Below, one piece after another: positions 30,734 through 39,459 of a stretch of DNA of 44,329 nt. Both the position numbers and the translations under genes were made by a program. Source of the stretch: Candidatus Rifleibacteriota bacterium (GTDB lineage: Bacteria; Riflebacteria; Ozemobacteria; Ozemobacterales; Ozemobacteraceae); NCBI GenBank assembly GCA_029565415.1, contig JAKQOH010000211.1, positions 1 through 44,329 of the forward strand, given 5' to 3'. The stretch's first letter is position 1. Every line of letters starts with the position of its first letter. The notes under the pieces are model-generated. The model did not search any database. It was not told where the DNA came from and saw nothing but the letters and a program-made list of their open reading frames with translations.

Positions 30734-32401
30734 GTGGAAAAAGCGAATTTCGACGACATCGTACGTAATCTGCTGGTCTTCCTGAAAGGCCAGGTTCCCT
30801 CCCTGCAGTCGAAACACTCCCGGGAGGATCTCGCGCATCAGATCCAGAGCATCGTCTACACGCTCCGCACGTCGATCATCCAGCTCGAAGGAGCCTCCAC
30901 CAGCGATCCGCGCAAAACCCCCGAATACCAGTCGGCCGTTCAGGAAATCGAGGGCATCAAAAAAACGAACACCCGGCTCGAGGAATCCCTGTTTCTCGAG
31001 ATGAACAAAACACAAAAGCTGGCCGGGGAGCTCGAAAAGCAAGCCTCCATCCTTCAACACCGCGATCTGCATATCCGCGAGCTCGAAGAAGCGAACAAGA
31101 AGCTTCAGACCGAACTCGAGGGCAAAGCGAAGAGTACCGCAGAGCCGATTGTCGATCAGAAGGTCGTCGAGCGTGCGGCTGCCGCCGAACAAGCCGCCGA
31201 GCAGGCAAAGCGCGACAAAGCCGCACTTTCGGACGAGCTCACCCGCCTCCGGCTCGATCTCGACAAGGCCAACCACCAGGTCGATGAGCTGAAGAAGTCG
31301 ATGGCGACCTCATCCGGCGAGGGCCCGACGCGCGAAACCCTCGAGAAGGCCCTCGAGACCGCCAAGCTGTTGTTCGAGAAGGAACGCGAAGAATTCGCCA
31401 GCGAAAAAGCCCGCCTTCTTTCAGAACACTCCACCCTCCTCGCCGAATTCGAGCAGCTCAAGAACCAGGCCGGCAGCAGCCAGGAGACCGACCGGGCCCT
31501 CATTGCCACCCTGCAGGATCGCATCGAGAAGCTTCAAAAGGCCGTCCAGAGTGCCCCTGCCGGAGATGCCGTCCAGAACATCCAGGCGGCGACCGAGGCC
31601 AGGATCAGATCTCTCGAAAAAGCCCTGGCTGAAGCGCGTCGACAGATCGAGTCGGGCATCACCGCTTCCCCCGACCAGGTCGAATCCTTCACCCGCGAAA
31701 ATCGCGAGCTCCAGCAGCGGATCATCGACCTTGAGGCGACCGTGCGGCGGCTGAGCAGTGCACGCGGCAAGTCGCTCACCGAGCCGGGCGGCGGCGGAAC
31801 GAACACCCTGCGCACCGAAGAGATCCTGATCTTCTTCGACATTCTCACGACGCTCGTCCAGCGCCTTGCCCGCAGCCCCGAGAACCGTGATCTGCGGCAG
31901 AAAGCCGAAGAAGCCATCGGCCTGCTCGAAAAAACCCATGCCATCGATCCCATCCCCGCAGTGGGGGGGATCTACGACGAAAAGACCCACAAGGTCGTTC
32001 GCTCGTATTTCGCTCCCTTCCTCGACGACGGGATCATCATCAACGAAATCAGCCGCGGCTACCGCTCCGGCAGTCATATCATCCAGCGCTCCGTCGTCTG
32101 GATCGCCAAATCCCAGTTCAAATGCATGGAGTGCGGCTCCGCTTCACGGGTGCAGGATAACTTCTGCCCCAAGTGCGGCCTCGAACTCTGCGCACCGGAC
32201 GGAACCACCAAGCGCAAGCTCGCCATGCTCCCCACCGATCCCGAAATCGGCATTCCCCTGCTCGACGTGCTGCTCACCAGGCGCCAGACCCAGGCTGCCC
32301 AGGCGCTTCTGTCCCATCTTGCGGCAACCAATCCCGATCATCCGGGACTCATGAACCGCCGGCAGTTGATCACCCAGTTGGCTGACGCCGGCGCGTTCTG
32401 A
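30734..32401 (+). CDS. Long coiled-coil protein with GrpE-like head and C-terminal zinc ribbon
   Basis: A 555-residue soluble protein. Residues about 60-335 are Lys/Glu/Leu-rich coiled coil. At about 400-455 the sequence GGIYDEKTHKVV...DDGIIINEISRGYRSGSHIIQRSVVWIAK follows the pattern of the GrpE beta-domain (FDPxxHEAV...G-x-I...GYxxxxRxxRxxxVxV). GrpE is a DnaK nucleotide exchange factor whose long helix also precedes this head. A zinc ribbon CMECG-x10-CPKCG follows (about 464-483), then a helical tail. The GrpE relation is my reading of the pattern and needs profile confirmation; no dnaK or dnaJ is nearby. The start is a GTG with no Shine-Dalgarno and a possible TATTCT at 30705-30710. It lies 76 nt downstream of the ABC exporter and 23 nt upstream of a membrane miniprotein gene. 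Confidence 0.8.
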   Translation: MEKANFDDIVRNLLVFLKGQVPSLQSKHSREDLAHQIQSIVYTLRTSIIQLEGASTSDPRKTPEYQSAVQEIEGIKKTNTRLEESLFLEMNKTQKLAGELEKQASILQHRDLHIRELEEANKKLQTELEGKAKSTAEPIVDQKVVERAAAAEQAAEQAKRDKAALSDELTRLRLDLDKANHQVDELKKSMATSSGEGPTRETLEKALETAKLLFEKEREEFASEKARLLSEHSTLLAEFEQLKNQAGSSQETDRALIATLQDRIEKLQKAVQSAPAGDAVQNIQAATEARIRSLEKALAEARRQIESGITASPDQVESFTRENRELQQRIIDLEATVRRLSSARGKSLTEPGGGGTNTLRTEEILIFFDILTTLVQRLARSPENRDLRQKAEEAIGLLEKTHAIDPIPAVGGIYDEKTHKVVRSYFAPFLDDGIIINEISRGYRSGSHIIQRSVVWIAKSQFKCMECGSASRVQDNFCPKCGLELCAPDGTTKRKLAMLPTDPEIGIPLLDVLLTRRQTQAAQALLSHLAATNPDHPGLMNRRQLITQLADAGAF

Positions 32402-32424
32402 CACCACAGGAAGAGGAGTCACCC

Positions 32425-32568
32425 ATGGACGACAGGGAACTTCACGAAGCCCCCCCCCGGCAACCAACCCAGTTGGAATCGCTTCACCTGCTCGAAACCT
32501 CGTATCCCTGGTCCTTGATCGCCTTTCTCGGGGCTCTCGGCTACCTGTTCCTCACGACCTGGCTCTGA
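32425..32568 (+). CDS. 47-residue single-pass membrane protein
   Basis: A short frame with a good ribosome-binding site (AAGAGGAG, 7 nt before ATG), 23 nt after the coiled-coil gene. The first about 27 residues are polar and proline-rich (DDRELHEAPPRQPTQ). Residues 30-47 form one hydrophobic helix (PWSLIAFLGALGYLFLTTWL) that ends at the C-terminus, so it is likely tail-anchored. There is no known family. Spacing suggests cotranscription with the GrpE-like protein. It ends 9 nt before the convergent FN3 gene, with no room for a terminator. Confidence 0.6.
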   Translation: MDDRELHEAPPRQPTQLESLHLLETSYPWSLIAFLGALGYLFLTTWL

Positions 32569-32577
32569 CGCCCCGGA

Positions 32578-33927
32578 TCACCGGTCACAGAGGGTGTCGA
32601 ACCGGCTCCGCAGCCGCCGCACCCGTTCCCCCGCGATATTCGCCGCCGCTTCCGACAAGCCGATCACGAGAGTGGCGCCGATGGGCCCGCCTCCTCCTGC
32701 TGCAATACCGGTCGCATTCGCGAGCATGGCAAGCGGAAGAGAGAGCCCGCCTGATATTATATTTTTTTCTATTATTTCACTTCGCCCCCGGCTGATCCCT
32801 GTGTGGCGGGTTGTCTGCGGAAGCGGAAACGAAACGACCGTACCGACAGACCTGGGGGAATCCCCCGTCGCGTTCCAGGCCGATACCGTGTAGGTGGCCA
32901 CATCCCCCGGATTGATGCCGGAGACCAGTTGCACGGAGGTCACGGTCGAGGGAACGTTCGCCACGAGCCAGTCGTGGTCCCGCCATACCTTGTAGCCGTC
33001 GACACCGGCAACTGGCGCCCAGCTGATCTTCACGGTTTTCGGTCCGATCCCCCCGGCCACCGGAGCCGCGGGTGTCGGGGGCAGCAGCAGCACGCGCACC
33101 GGCGGACTCGAAAGCTCCGAGCTTCCCGACTCGTTTTCGGCCCGCACCTGCACCGCGACCGTGCTGCCGGCGGATAGCCCCGTCACCGTGAATTTCAGCG
33201 TGCTCGATGCGACGCTGCCGGAAACGGCCCCGTCCGTCAGAACGGTGTAGGTGGCGGCTCCGGAAACAGGGGACCAGCCGACGACGAAGGAGGTCTGCCC
33301 GATGTCCGATGTCGAGACGCTCATTGCCGGGGGTGCAGGAAGAAGTCGGACGGTGATCGAGGCCGAGAGAAACGAGGCCGACGACGGGTTGACCGCCGTC
33401 ATGCCGATGCGCACCTCTTCTCCCGGCTGGAATCCACCGATCCGCACCTGCGTCGTGGGAGCCGGGACGGTCGCGAGCAGGGTGTCGGGAAGACGGTAGA
33501 TCCGGTAGGAGGTGGCCGTATCGACCGGCTGCCAACGCAGGGAGAAGGCGTTCGTGGCAATGTCTGAAGCCGAGAGGGCTGATGGGGCCGCAGGCCCGGT
33601 GAGGACCGAGGTCGGCGACGAGATGCCGATCAACGCTCCCCGATGATAGGTCAGGATCCGCACATCCATCGTGCGCCCCGATCTGAGACCGATGACGGTC
33701 GTTTCGGCTCCCGTCACCGAGGTGCCGTACAAGGCGTTTTCGATCCGCGGCTGGTAATGCGTCGTCTCGTCGGCCACCGGGTAGGTGGCCCAGCCGACCT
33801 TGAACGACACGGGCGTGATCGAGCTTACGACCGGGGCCGACAGGTGATCCCGGGGCGGGAGCGCGAAAACGCCCGTCGCCAGGCCCCATAGAACCGCCGC
33901 GAATCCAGCCAGACACCGTTTCAGCAT
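32578..33927 (-). CDS. Secreted fibronectin type III repeat protein
   Basis: A 449-residue exported protein. A signal peptide (KRCLAGFAAVLWGLATGVFA) precedes about four FN3-like beta-sandwich units at roughly 25-105, 110-200, 203-287 and 288-375. Each carries a W-x-PV...Y and G...V-V-x-A-x-N/S pattern (LRWQPVDTATSYRIYR, VGWSPVSGAATYTVL, ISWAPVAGVDGYKVWR). The C-terminal 75 residues differ: a Gly/Ala-rich hydrophobic stretch (LPLAMLANATGIAAGGGGPIGATLVIG) followed by a basic end, possibly a membrane or surface anchor. GGGAGGAAC precedes the ATG. It lies downstream of the lipoprotein protease gene on the same strand, past a composite hairpin. Its role is probably adhesion or matrix binding; this is inferred from FN3 only. 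Confidence 0.8.
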   Translation of the reverse strand: MLKRCLAGFAAVLWGLATGVFALPPRDHLSAPVVSSITPVSFKVGWATYPVADETTHYQPRIENALYGTSVTGAETTVIGLRSGRTMDVRILTYHRGALIGISSPTSVLTGPAAPSALSASDIATNAFSLRWQPVDTATSYRIYRLPDTLLATVPAPTTQVRIGGFQPGEEVRIGMTAVNPSSASFLSASITVRLLPAPPAMSVSTSDIGQTSFVVGWSPVSGAATYTVLTDGAVSGSVASSTLKFTVTGLSAGSTVAVQVRAENESGSSELSSPPVRVLLLPPTPAAPVAGGIGPKTVKISWAPVAGVDGYKVWRDHDWLVANVPSTVTSVQLVSGINPGDVATYTVSAWNATGDSPRSVGTVVSFPLPQTTRHTGISRGRSEIIEKNIISGGLSLPLAMLANATGIAAGGGGPIGATLVIGLSEAAANIAGERVRRLRSRFDTLCDR

Positions 33928-33975
33928 GCCGTTCCTCCCACGCCCTCACGGGTGATGCTCTTCCCATGGTAATGG

Positions 33976-34014
33976 CTCCGCCCCGGGAAATCACGTATTT
34001 CCGAAGCGGCGGAG
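33976..34014 (-). terminator. Composite hairpin between the lipoprotein and FN3 genes
   Basis: An outer stem CTCCGCC/GGCGGAG (33976-33982 with 34008-34014) and an inner stem GGAAAT/ATTTCC (33986-33991 with 33997-34002), separated by short internal loops. There is no T-run, so it may act as a weak terminator, attenuator or mRNA 3'-end protector. Confidence 0.4.
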
Positions 34015-34024
34015 GGGGGGGAGC

Positions 34025-37000
34025 TCAGAGACGCTGGTCGAGAAGCCAGGCCTGGATGGGGTTTTCGACGTTCTGGATCGTCAGAGGGGTGGGCTGCGTC
34101 GTTCCCGACCGGCGGAAATACAGACAACCGTGTCGCTTGACGTCAGCGCCCGTGATCGGCCCGGAGAGGGTTGAGACCGGCATGCCAGGCAGTTGCACGC
34201 CGGCATATGATCCCGCGAGATTCAATCCGTTGATCCCGTAATCTCCGGTGGTGGTCGTGTTGTACCGGTTCAGCGCCAGGCTCAGATAGAACCGGCCGAG
34301 CGTGCGCGCAAACGGTTCCCCGGTGATGCCTTCGATCTCTTCGACGCCGATCGAACGGCTCGTCGAGAGCTGCCGCGTGATCTGGCGCGAGGTCGTGCCA
34401 TACCGGTTCGCCTCGGCCAGGAACCGGACGAACAGATACGAAAGACCGTAGCTTTCGATCCCATACCAGCTCGTCAGCGACATGGCCGGGAACTCTTCCT
34501 GCATCATCCGGATGATCGTCGCCGTGTTCGCATCGCCCGCGGCAATTCCATAGCCGGCAATATCTTCGGCATACTTCGCCTGCCCCTCGGCGAGCCAGGT
34601 CGCCTCGAAGGTTCCGGCACCGCCCGCTTGGATCTTCTGAGAGAAGTTCACCATGTGCTGGAACTCGTGGGCGATCGTCCCGTATCGGGTCACCGTGCCC
34701 AGCCCCGTTCCGGAATACCGCGCATAGATGATCTTCCGGCCGTTGCTCTCGCGCAGTTGCCCGTCCACGGGGTTGTTCCGGTACAGGTCCGCCCCGTAGA
34801 ACAATCCGATGATCGTGGGCTTCATCGCGTTGGTGAGTAGGATCGTCAGCCGGGACTCCCCATCGGGGCCGGTCGAGGGTTCATTGCCGAAATAATCCCT
34901 GACCGCCGGCGCGATCCCCTCTTCGAACCGCCGCGTGAGCTCGGACACGAGCGTGTAGTCGGGAGAGGTGATGGCCTTGTCGATGAAAACCGCTGTCAGG
35001 CTCGTCGCTCCGACGCACCGGGCCTGGATGACGTTGTTGGGGAACGCCGTGGTGGTGGCCACGCCGCCATACGAACTGATATAGAAACTCCGTTCGTCTC
35101 CGACCGAGACGGCGGCTCTCACGGAACCACGCGGCGCGCTTCCCGCAACGTCCGGAAGCCCCCGGGCCGCGAGAGCGCGCTCGAGCTCACGGAATGCCGC
35201 TTCGGGCGTTTCCGCGTAGGCCGGATCGAGCTGGGGAGGTCCGCCCATGATATTCGGCCTGATATCGAACGACGCTTCTGTGGCGATTCCGACCACGGCG
35301 GCGAGGATCGACCGGCCGATTCCCAGGTCGGGAACCGAGAGATTCGCGGTCTGGCCCGTGGAAAGCGTCACGGGGAATCCCGCAGACCGGTAGCCGGAGG
35401 GCAACGGGAGATCCGAAGCGACCGTGAATGCCGCTTTCGCTCCGTTCGTCAGGGCGTTGTTCGAGAGATCCTTCGCCGCGTTCGCGGCGATGACCACCTT
35501 GTGATACGACCCCGGATACCAGGTGCCCGTGGGAACCAGCCGGACGACGGCCGGGGAGTCCCAGGCCGTGGTGTAGGCGGTTGCGGGGCTGAACGAGACG
35601 GCGGGCGGGATCGAGGAGGTGAGCATCGGCTCGCTGAACGTGAGCGTCACGGACGTCTGAGCCGGAACCCCCGTCGCCCCGTCGGCCGGAACGATCGAGA
35701 GCAGCCGCGGGGCGACCGTGTCTGCCGTGATCGCCTCCAGGGTGGTGAACGCGTGGACCGATGAGGTCGCCGAGGCCGCGCCGTCCGAGGCACGGACACA
35801 CCAGAAGTATTTCTGACCGGCATCGAGTTGCGGAGCGACGCACGAGGGAGTTGCAAGCCCTGTGAAGATCGTTTCGAGTTGATCCGCCGCCGGGCCGAGG
35901 AAGACGTCGTAGGAAAGCGTGTCCCCGTCGGGATCCTCGGCCGTCCAGGCCAGGGTCGGCTGGGTCGCGACCTGCACGGCCGCATCAGCCGGCGCCTGGA
36001 GCGTTGGCGCCATCGGGGGACGGTTCGCCTGGCCTGCCGTCGTGAACGTCCAGGTGACCGGGTTGGGGTTCGTCAGCCCCTCGGTATCACGCACCGTGAC
36101 CTGCCACCGATACGTCGTCTCATACGCCAGCACCGTGGGCACGAGGAGAACCGCATCGGATATTCCACTCGCGATACAAGCAAGCGGGCTCCCGGTGCCG
36201 AAATACACGTCGTAGACGAGCGCGCCGTCCTCGGGATCCGTTGCCTCCCAGCGGAGCTGGGGCCGGGTGTCGATCCCTGTCGCACCGGATGCGGGATTTC
36301 TGACGATCGGGTCCGTCGGAGGCATGTTCGGGGCGGCGGCGGTCCGGAACGACCACGTGGGGCCGATCGAGGTGCCTGCGCGCTGATCCGCGGCCACGAC
36401 GCGCCAGCGGTACGTCGTTCCGAGCGCGAGCCCTTCGAGCCGTGCCAGGGGAAAACGCGTCTCGGTCGCAAGCGCGAGGGAGTCGGCGCCCGTGGCCAGC
36501 CAGACCTCATACGTCACCTGGTCTGCGGCGTCCGGGTCGCCCCCGATCCACGTGAGGAGCAGCGAGGGGAGCTGATCCTGCGCCTGGTCGGACGGCGTCG
36601 GATTTTCCGGTGTATATGGAGGAGTATTGTTTCCATCCCCCGTTTTGAACTGCCAGATCGGGTTGTCCGAACTGATCGCGCCCGACGGATCGCGGCAGAT
36701 GACGCGCCACAGGTATTCCTGGAAGACATCGAGACCGCGAAGCTGATAATAGGGGGTCGCGACCTGACTCGCCACCAGGGCGAGCGGCGAACCGAGCTTC
36801 GACACGAACACCTCATAGACGAGGGGATCCCCGTCGGGATCCGTCGCGTTCCAGCGCAGGACAGGCGAAGTGGACTGGCCCGACGAGCCGTTTCCCGGAA
36901 TCGGCGACGTCGCGGCCAGCGGCGCCTGGTTGTTGGGGTCGATCACGCCCCCCTCGCCTTCGGTGACGAAGACCGTCAGATTCGCCCGCCCGGTCCCGCT

Positions 37001-37948
37001 TTTTCCGTCGCTTCCCGTCACCGAAATCAGATAGGTTCCCGATGCGGCCGGGGCCGTGAACAGCGTGCTCTGCGCCTGCGGGTTGGTGAACTCGCCCGCC
37101 GGGCAGCTCCAGGTGAAATCGATCACATCCCCGTCGGGATCCAGGGCCGTCGCCAGAAGGCTCCCCTGCTGTCCGGCGCGAAGGGAGGAGAAGTCGGCCG
37201 TCAGCTCGACGATCGGCGCCGCGTTGCGGTCCACGGCCGTTGCCGGCGTCAGAGCAAGCGAAAGATCCGCCTGATGTCCTTCCCCGAACACCACGGGAAC
37301 GATGCGCTCCCCGTATCCGGCCGCGGTCACGCGCATCTGCCACGCACCTGTCGGGACAGGCCCGACACGCGCCGCACCTTGTATATCACTTCGTACACTT
37401 CGTCCCCAGAGGGTCACTTCCGCCCCGGGAATCGGGTCCCCGGTGTCGCGATCGACGAGTCGCACGCCCATCGAGCGGGCTGCATAGACGAGCTGCATCG
37501 GCGCGGCGACCTGCCAGGTCGCGAATTGGGAGGAGAGGGTGACCAGATCCGATCGCTGGCGGAATGCCTGGCCTCCGCCGACGGTTTCGGCGATCAGATG
37601 CCATTTTCCCACCGGCACGTTCCGGATCAGGAATTTTCCGGCCGAATCGGTGACCGCCGAAAGATCAGGCCGCTCCTCGACGAAGACCGTCGCCCCGGAC
37701 TGGCCGCTTCCCGAACGAGCGAACACCGGCACGCCGCCCTCACGGACGCTGCCCGTCACGGGCGCCAGAACCGAGCCCTCGATCTGCACGAGCGGTGTGA
37801 CGGTCGGGGCCGTCTGCCAGTCCTCGGCCCCCCCGCCGTTCGTGCCGCACCCCGGAAACAGCGTCAGGGCAACCACGGCGGCCGCAACGAGAAACCCGGC
37901 GGCGATCCGCGCCCAGGGCTGTCGGCTCAAAAATTTCTGCACGCTCAT
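34025..37948 (-). CDS. Giant surface lipoprotein with Ig-like repeats and a C-terminal M30-like zinc metalloprotease
   Basis: A 1307-residue lipoprotein with lipobox LFPGC (Cys34). Next come two carboxypeptidase-regulatory-like beta modules (about 60-200) and a PKD-like domain (about 245-335, ALDPDGDVIDFTWSCP). Four related FN3-like units of about 95 residues follow, each with LxW...DPD(G/E)D-x-L-x-Y-x-V (about 340-720), then a bacterial Ig-like Big_5 domain (DGATGVPAQTSVTLTFSEPM, about 730-830). The C-terminal about 360 residues form a peptidase with HEFQH (about 1092-1096) and a downstream WLAEGQAKYAED, resembling hyicolysin-type M30 proteases. The start is predicted to be near-leaderless: TTGTAT-N17-CATGAT ends 9 nt before ATG, and no Shine-Dalgarno is present. 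It is likely a cell-surface protease with a spacer stalk. Confidence 0.88.
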   Translation of the reverse strand: MSVQKFLSRQPWARIAAGFLVAAAVVALTLFPGCGTNGGGAEDWQTAPTVTPLVQIEGSVLAPVTGSVREGGVPVFARSGSGQSGATVFVEERPDLSAVTDSAGKFLIRNVPVGKWHLIAETVGGGQAFRQRSDLVTLSSQFATWQVAAPMQLVYAARSMGVRLVDRDTGDPIPGAEVTLWGRSVRSDIQGAARVGPVPTGAWQMRVTAAGYGERIVPVVFGEGHQADLSLALTPATAVDRNAAPIVELTADFSSLRAGQQGSLLATALDPDGDVIDFTWSCPAGEFTNPQAQSTLFTAPAASGTYLISVTGSDGKSGTGRANLTVFVTEGEGGVIDPNNQAPLAATSPIPGNGSSGQSTSPVLRWNATDPDGDPLVYEVFVSKLGSPLALVASQVATPYYQLRGLDVFQEYLWRVICRDPSGAISSDNPIWQFKTGDGNNTPPYTPENPTPSDQAQDQLPSLLLTWIGGDPDAADQVTYEVWLATGADSLALATETRFPLARLEGLALGTTYRWRVVAADQRAGTSIGPTWSFRTAAAPNMPPTDPIVRNPASGATGIDTRPQLRWEATDPEDGALVYDVYFGTGSPLACIASGISDAVLLVPTVLAYETTYRWQVTVRDTEGLTNPNPVTWTFTTAGQANRPPMAPTLQAPADAAVQVATQPTLAWTAEDPDGDTLSYDVFLGPAADQLETIFTGLATPSCVAPQLDAGQKYFWCVRASDGAASATSSVHAFTTLEAITADTVAPRLLSIVPADGATGVPAQTSVTLTFSEPMLTSSIPPAVSFSPATAYTTAWDSPAVVRLVPTGTWYPGSYHKVVIAANAAKDLSNNALTNGAKAAFTVASDLPLPSGYRSAGFPVTLSTGQTANLSVPDLGIGRSILAAVVGIATEASFDIRPNIMGGPPQLDPAYAETPEAAFRELERALAARGLPDVAGSAPRGSVRAAVSVGDERSFYISSYGGVATTTAFPNNVIQARCVGATSLTAVFIDKAITSPDYTLVSELTRRFEEGIAPAVRDYFGNEPSTGPDGESRLTILLTNAMKPTIIGLFYGADLYRNNPVDGQLRESNGRKIIYARYSGTGLGTVTRYGTIAHEFQHMVNFSQKIQAGGAGTFEATWLAEGQAKYAEDIAGYGIAAGDANTATIIRMMQEEFPAMSLTSWYGIESYGLSYLFVRFLAEANRYGTTSRQITRQLSTSRSIGVEEIEGITGEPFARTLGRFYLSLALNRYNTTTTGDYGINGLNLAGSYAGVQLPGMPVSTLSGPITGADVKRHGCLYFRRSGTTQPTPLTIQNVENPIQAWLLDQRL

Positions 37949-37957
37949 CGTGCAACC

Positions 37958-37986
37958 ATCATGCCGGAATCAGCCCGAAAATACAA
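37958..37986 (-). promoter_or_regulatory. Promoter of the lipoprotein protease gene
   Basis: On the minus strand TTGTAT-N17-CATGAT, with exactly 9 nt between the -10 and the ATG at 37948. It separates this gene from the pseudopilin operon upstream. Confidence 0.5.
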
Positions 37987-37997
37987 GACCGTCGCGC

Positions 37998-39431
37998 TCA
38001 GCGGCTGTCCTGTTCGTGATTGATCATCGTGATGTTCGTCTGGGCCAGATCCCGATTCTGGATGTAGGACTGCTTCACGACGGCGATATCCACCAGATCC
38101 TTCGCAGCGGTGTACTGTTTCACCTCGTCCTTCGCATCCCCTTCGTCCATCCAGCTCAGATCCATCTTCTGCGACGCATCCCGGATGCTCCGGGCCTCGT
38201 CCGACCGCTTCTGGAAATCCGCATCCGACTCGGTGAAGGTGACTTCCTTCCCCTCGCTGTCATACTGGACGCCCTGCTTGATCTTCGACTCGTCGAAACT
38301 CTCCATCAGCCCCTTGTAGGGAATCTCCTTCCCCTCGCTATCCTTCTGGGGGTTCTTCGCGTAGGCCTCTTTCAGTGCCCGGTCCTTGACCATCAGGTCG
38401 TAGGCCTGCTTGTAGGCATCCTGCTCTTTCTTGTCGGTGGGAAGCGTCATTCCCGACTTCTCGAGCGAGCGGTTGATGAACTTCTCCTCGTCACGGTCGA
38501 TGATGGTGCGCAGCGCCTCGACATCCTTCGTGACGTCCTCGAGCTTGTCGTGTTTCATCAGATCTTCCTTGATCTTGGAAACCTCGGTGTCGGTGCCACC
38601 CCAGGTGAGGGGGTTGTACCAGGTCGCCGAGCCCTTCGCGTCGATTCCCTTGAGCTGGTCGTTCGCCTTCTCGATCTCGCTCTTCGCATTCTCGAACGAC
38701 TCGGTCTCCCGCTGCATCATGTATGCCAACTGCTCCGACGACATGTCCTTGAGGGCCTCGGCCGTGAGCGCCGCGGCAAACATCGCCGACTCGCCCTCGG
38801 TGCCGGTCTTCTTGTCGGTCGCCGTCGTCAGTTCGGACATCGCGATCGAATGCTTCACCGGCGCCGCCGCCGCGAACTCGTTGCGCATCACGACCGTCGT
38901 CTTCTCGTTGTGCTCGATCTCCTCCGAGGTGACCGGCACCTTGATCTTTCCGGTCAGGGAAATGTCGATCCGGGCCTGGGCGGTCTGCTCCATCCCGTCG
39001 GGCATCAGCGTTCCCGGTTCCGCCCCACGGCTCAGATCGAAGGATTTCAGATTCGAACAGAGCAGCCGCGGGCCCTGGCCGCTGATCGTGCGCGTCAGGC
39101 GCGGCTGCTTGAAATCGTAGACCACGTCGGCCACGCCCTTCGAGTCCAGCCGGTTCGCCTCTTTATTCTCGAGAAACCGCTGGAACTTGATCGTGCCCGA
39201 GTTCCCGTCGGCGGCGCCCTCGACCTTGAGGGTGCCGGCCTTGATCGCCTTGAAGTCCAGCGCAAGCTGGTCGATCGTCTTCCGGATTTCCGACTGGAGC
39301 ATCTGACGGGCGTTCGCCTTGGCGAAATTGCGCCTTGACGCCGTCCAGACCTGGTATGCGGCGCCCAGCACGAGACTCGAGAGGAGAATGCCCACCATGA
39401 CCTCGACGAGCGTCACACCCTGTCTGCGCAT
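37998..39431 (-). CDS. PilW-like type IV pseudopilin with a long charged insertion
   Basis: A 477-residue prepilin-type protein. The N-terminus RRQG-VTLVEVMVGILLSSLVLGAAY carries the prepilin peptidase site after Gly5 and the conserved Glu at +5, then the hydrophobic assembly helix. An early beta-rich part (about 50-175) resembles PilW/GspJ. It is followed by about 290 residues of strongly charged, Lys/Glu/Asp-rich helical sequence (SEIEKANDQLKGIDAKGS..., KDVEALRTIIDRDEEKF...) that ordinary minor pilins (about 200-350 residues) lack. The start ATG 39431 has GGGAG upstream; the frame remains open to 39545. It is the last gene of the four-gene operon, 28 nt after the PilV-like gene. Confidence 0.85.
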   Translation of the reverse strand: MRRQGVTLVEVMVGILLSSLVLGAAYQVWTASRRNFAKANARQMLQSEIRKTIDQLALDFKAIKAGTLKVEGAADGNSGTIKFQRFLENKEANRLDSKGVADVVYDFKQPRLTRTISGQGPRLLCSNLKSFDLSRGAEPGTLMPDGMEQTAQARIDISLTGKIKVPVTSEEIEHNEKTTVVMRNEFAAAAPVKHSIAMSELTTATDKKTGTEGESAMFAAALTAEALKDMSSEQLAYMMQRETESFENAKSEIEKANDQLKGIDAKGSATWYNPLTWGGTDTEVSKIKEDLMKHDKLEDVTKDVEALRTIIDRDEEKFINRSLEKSGMTLPTDKKEQDAYKQAYDLMVKDRALKEAYAKNPQKDSEGKEIPYKGLMESFDESKIKQGVQYDSEGKEVTFTESDADFQKRSDEARSIRDASQKMDLSWMDEGDAKDEVKQYTAAKDLVDIAVVKQSYIQNRDLAQTNITMINHEQDSR

Positions 39432-39459
39432 GCTTCTGCTCCCTTCGCGACCGGCCCGG

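Noticed and set aside
34025..37948. CRISPR-like or tandem DNA repeats
   Set aside because: The repetition is at protein level only (FN3-like units of about 95 residues). DNA copies are diverged and there are no short identical repeats with spacers.
35828..38023. 731-codon plus-strand frame opposite the lipoprotein gene
   Set aside because: It has an Arg-rich composition with no motif, and the opposite strand encodes a clear lipoprotein protease.
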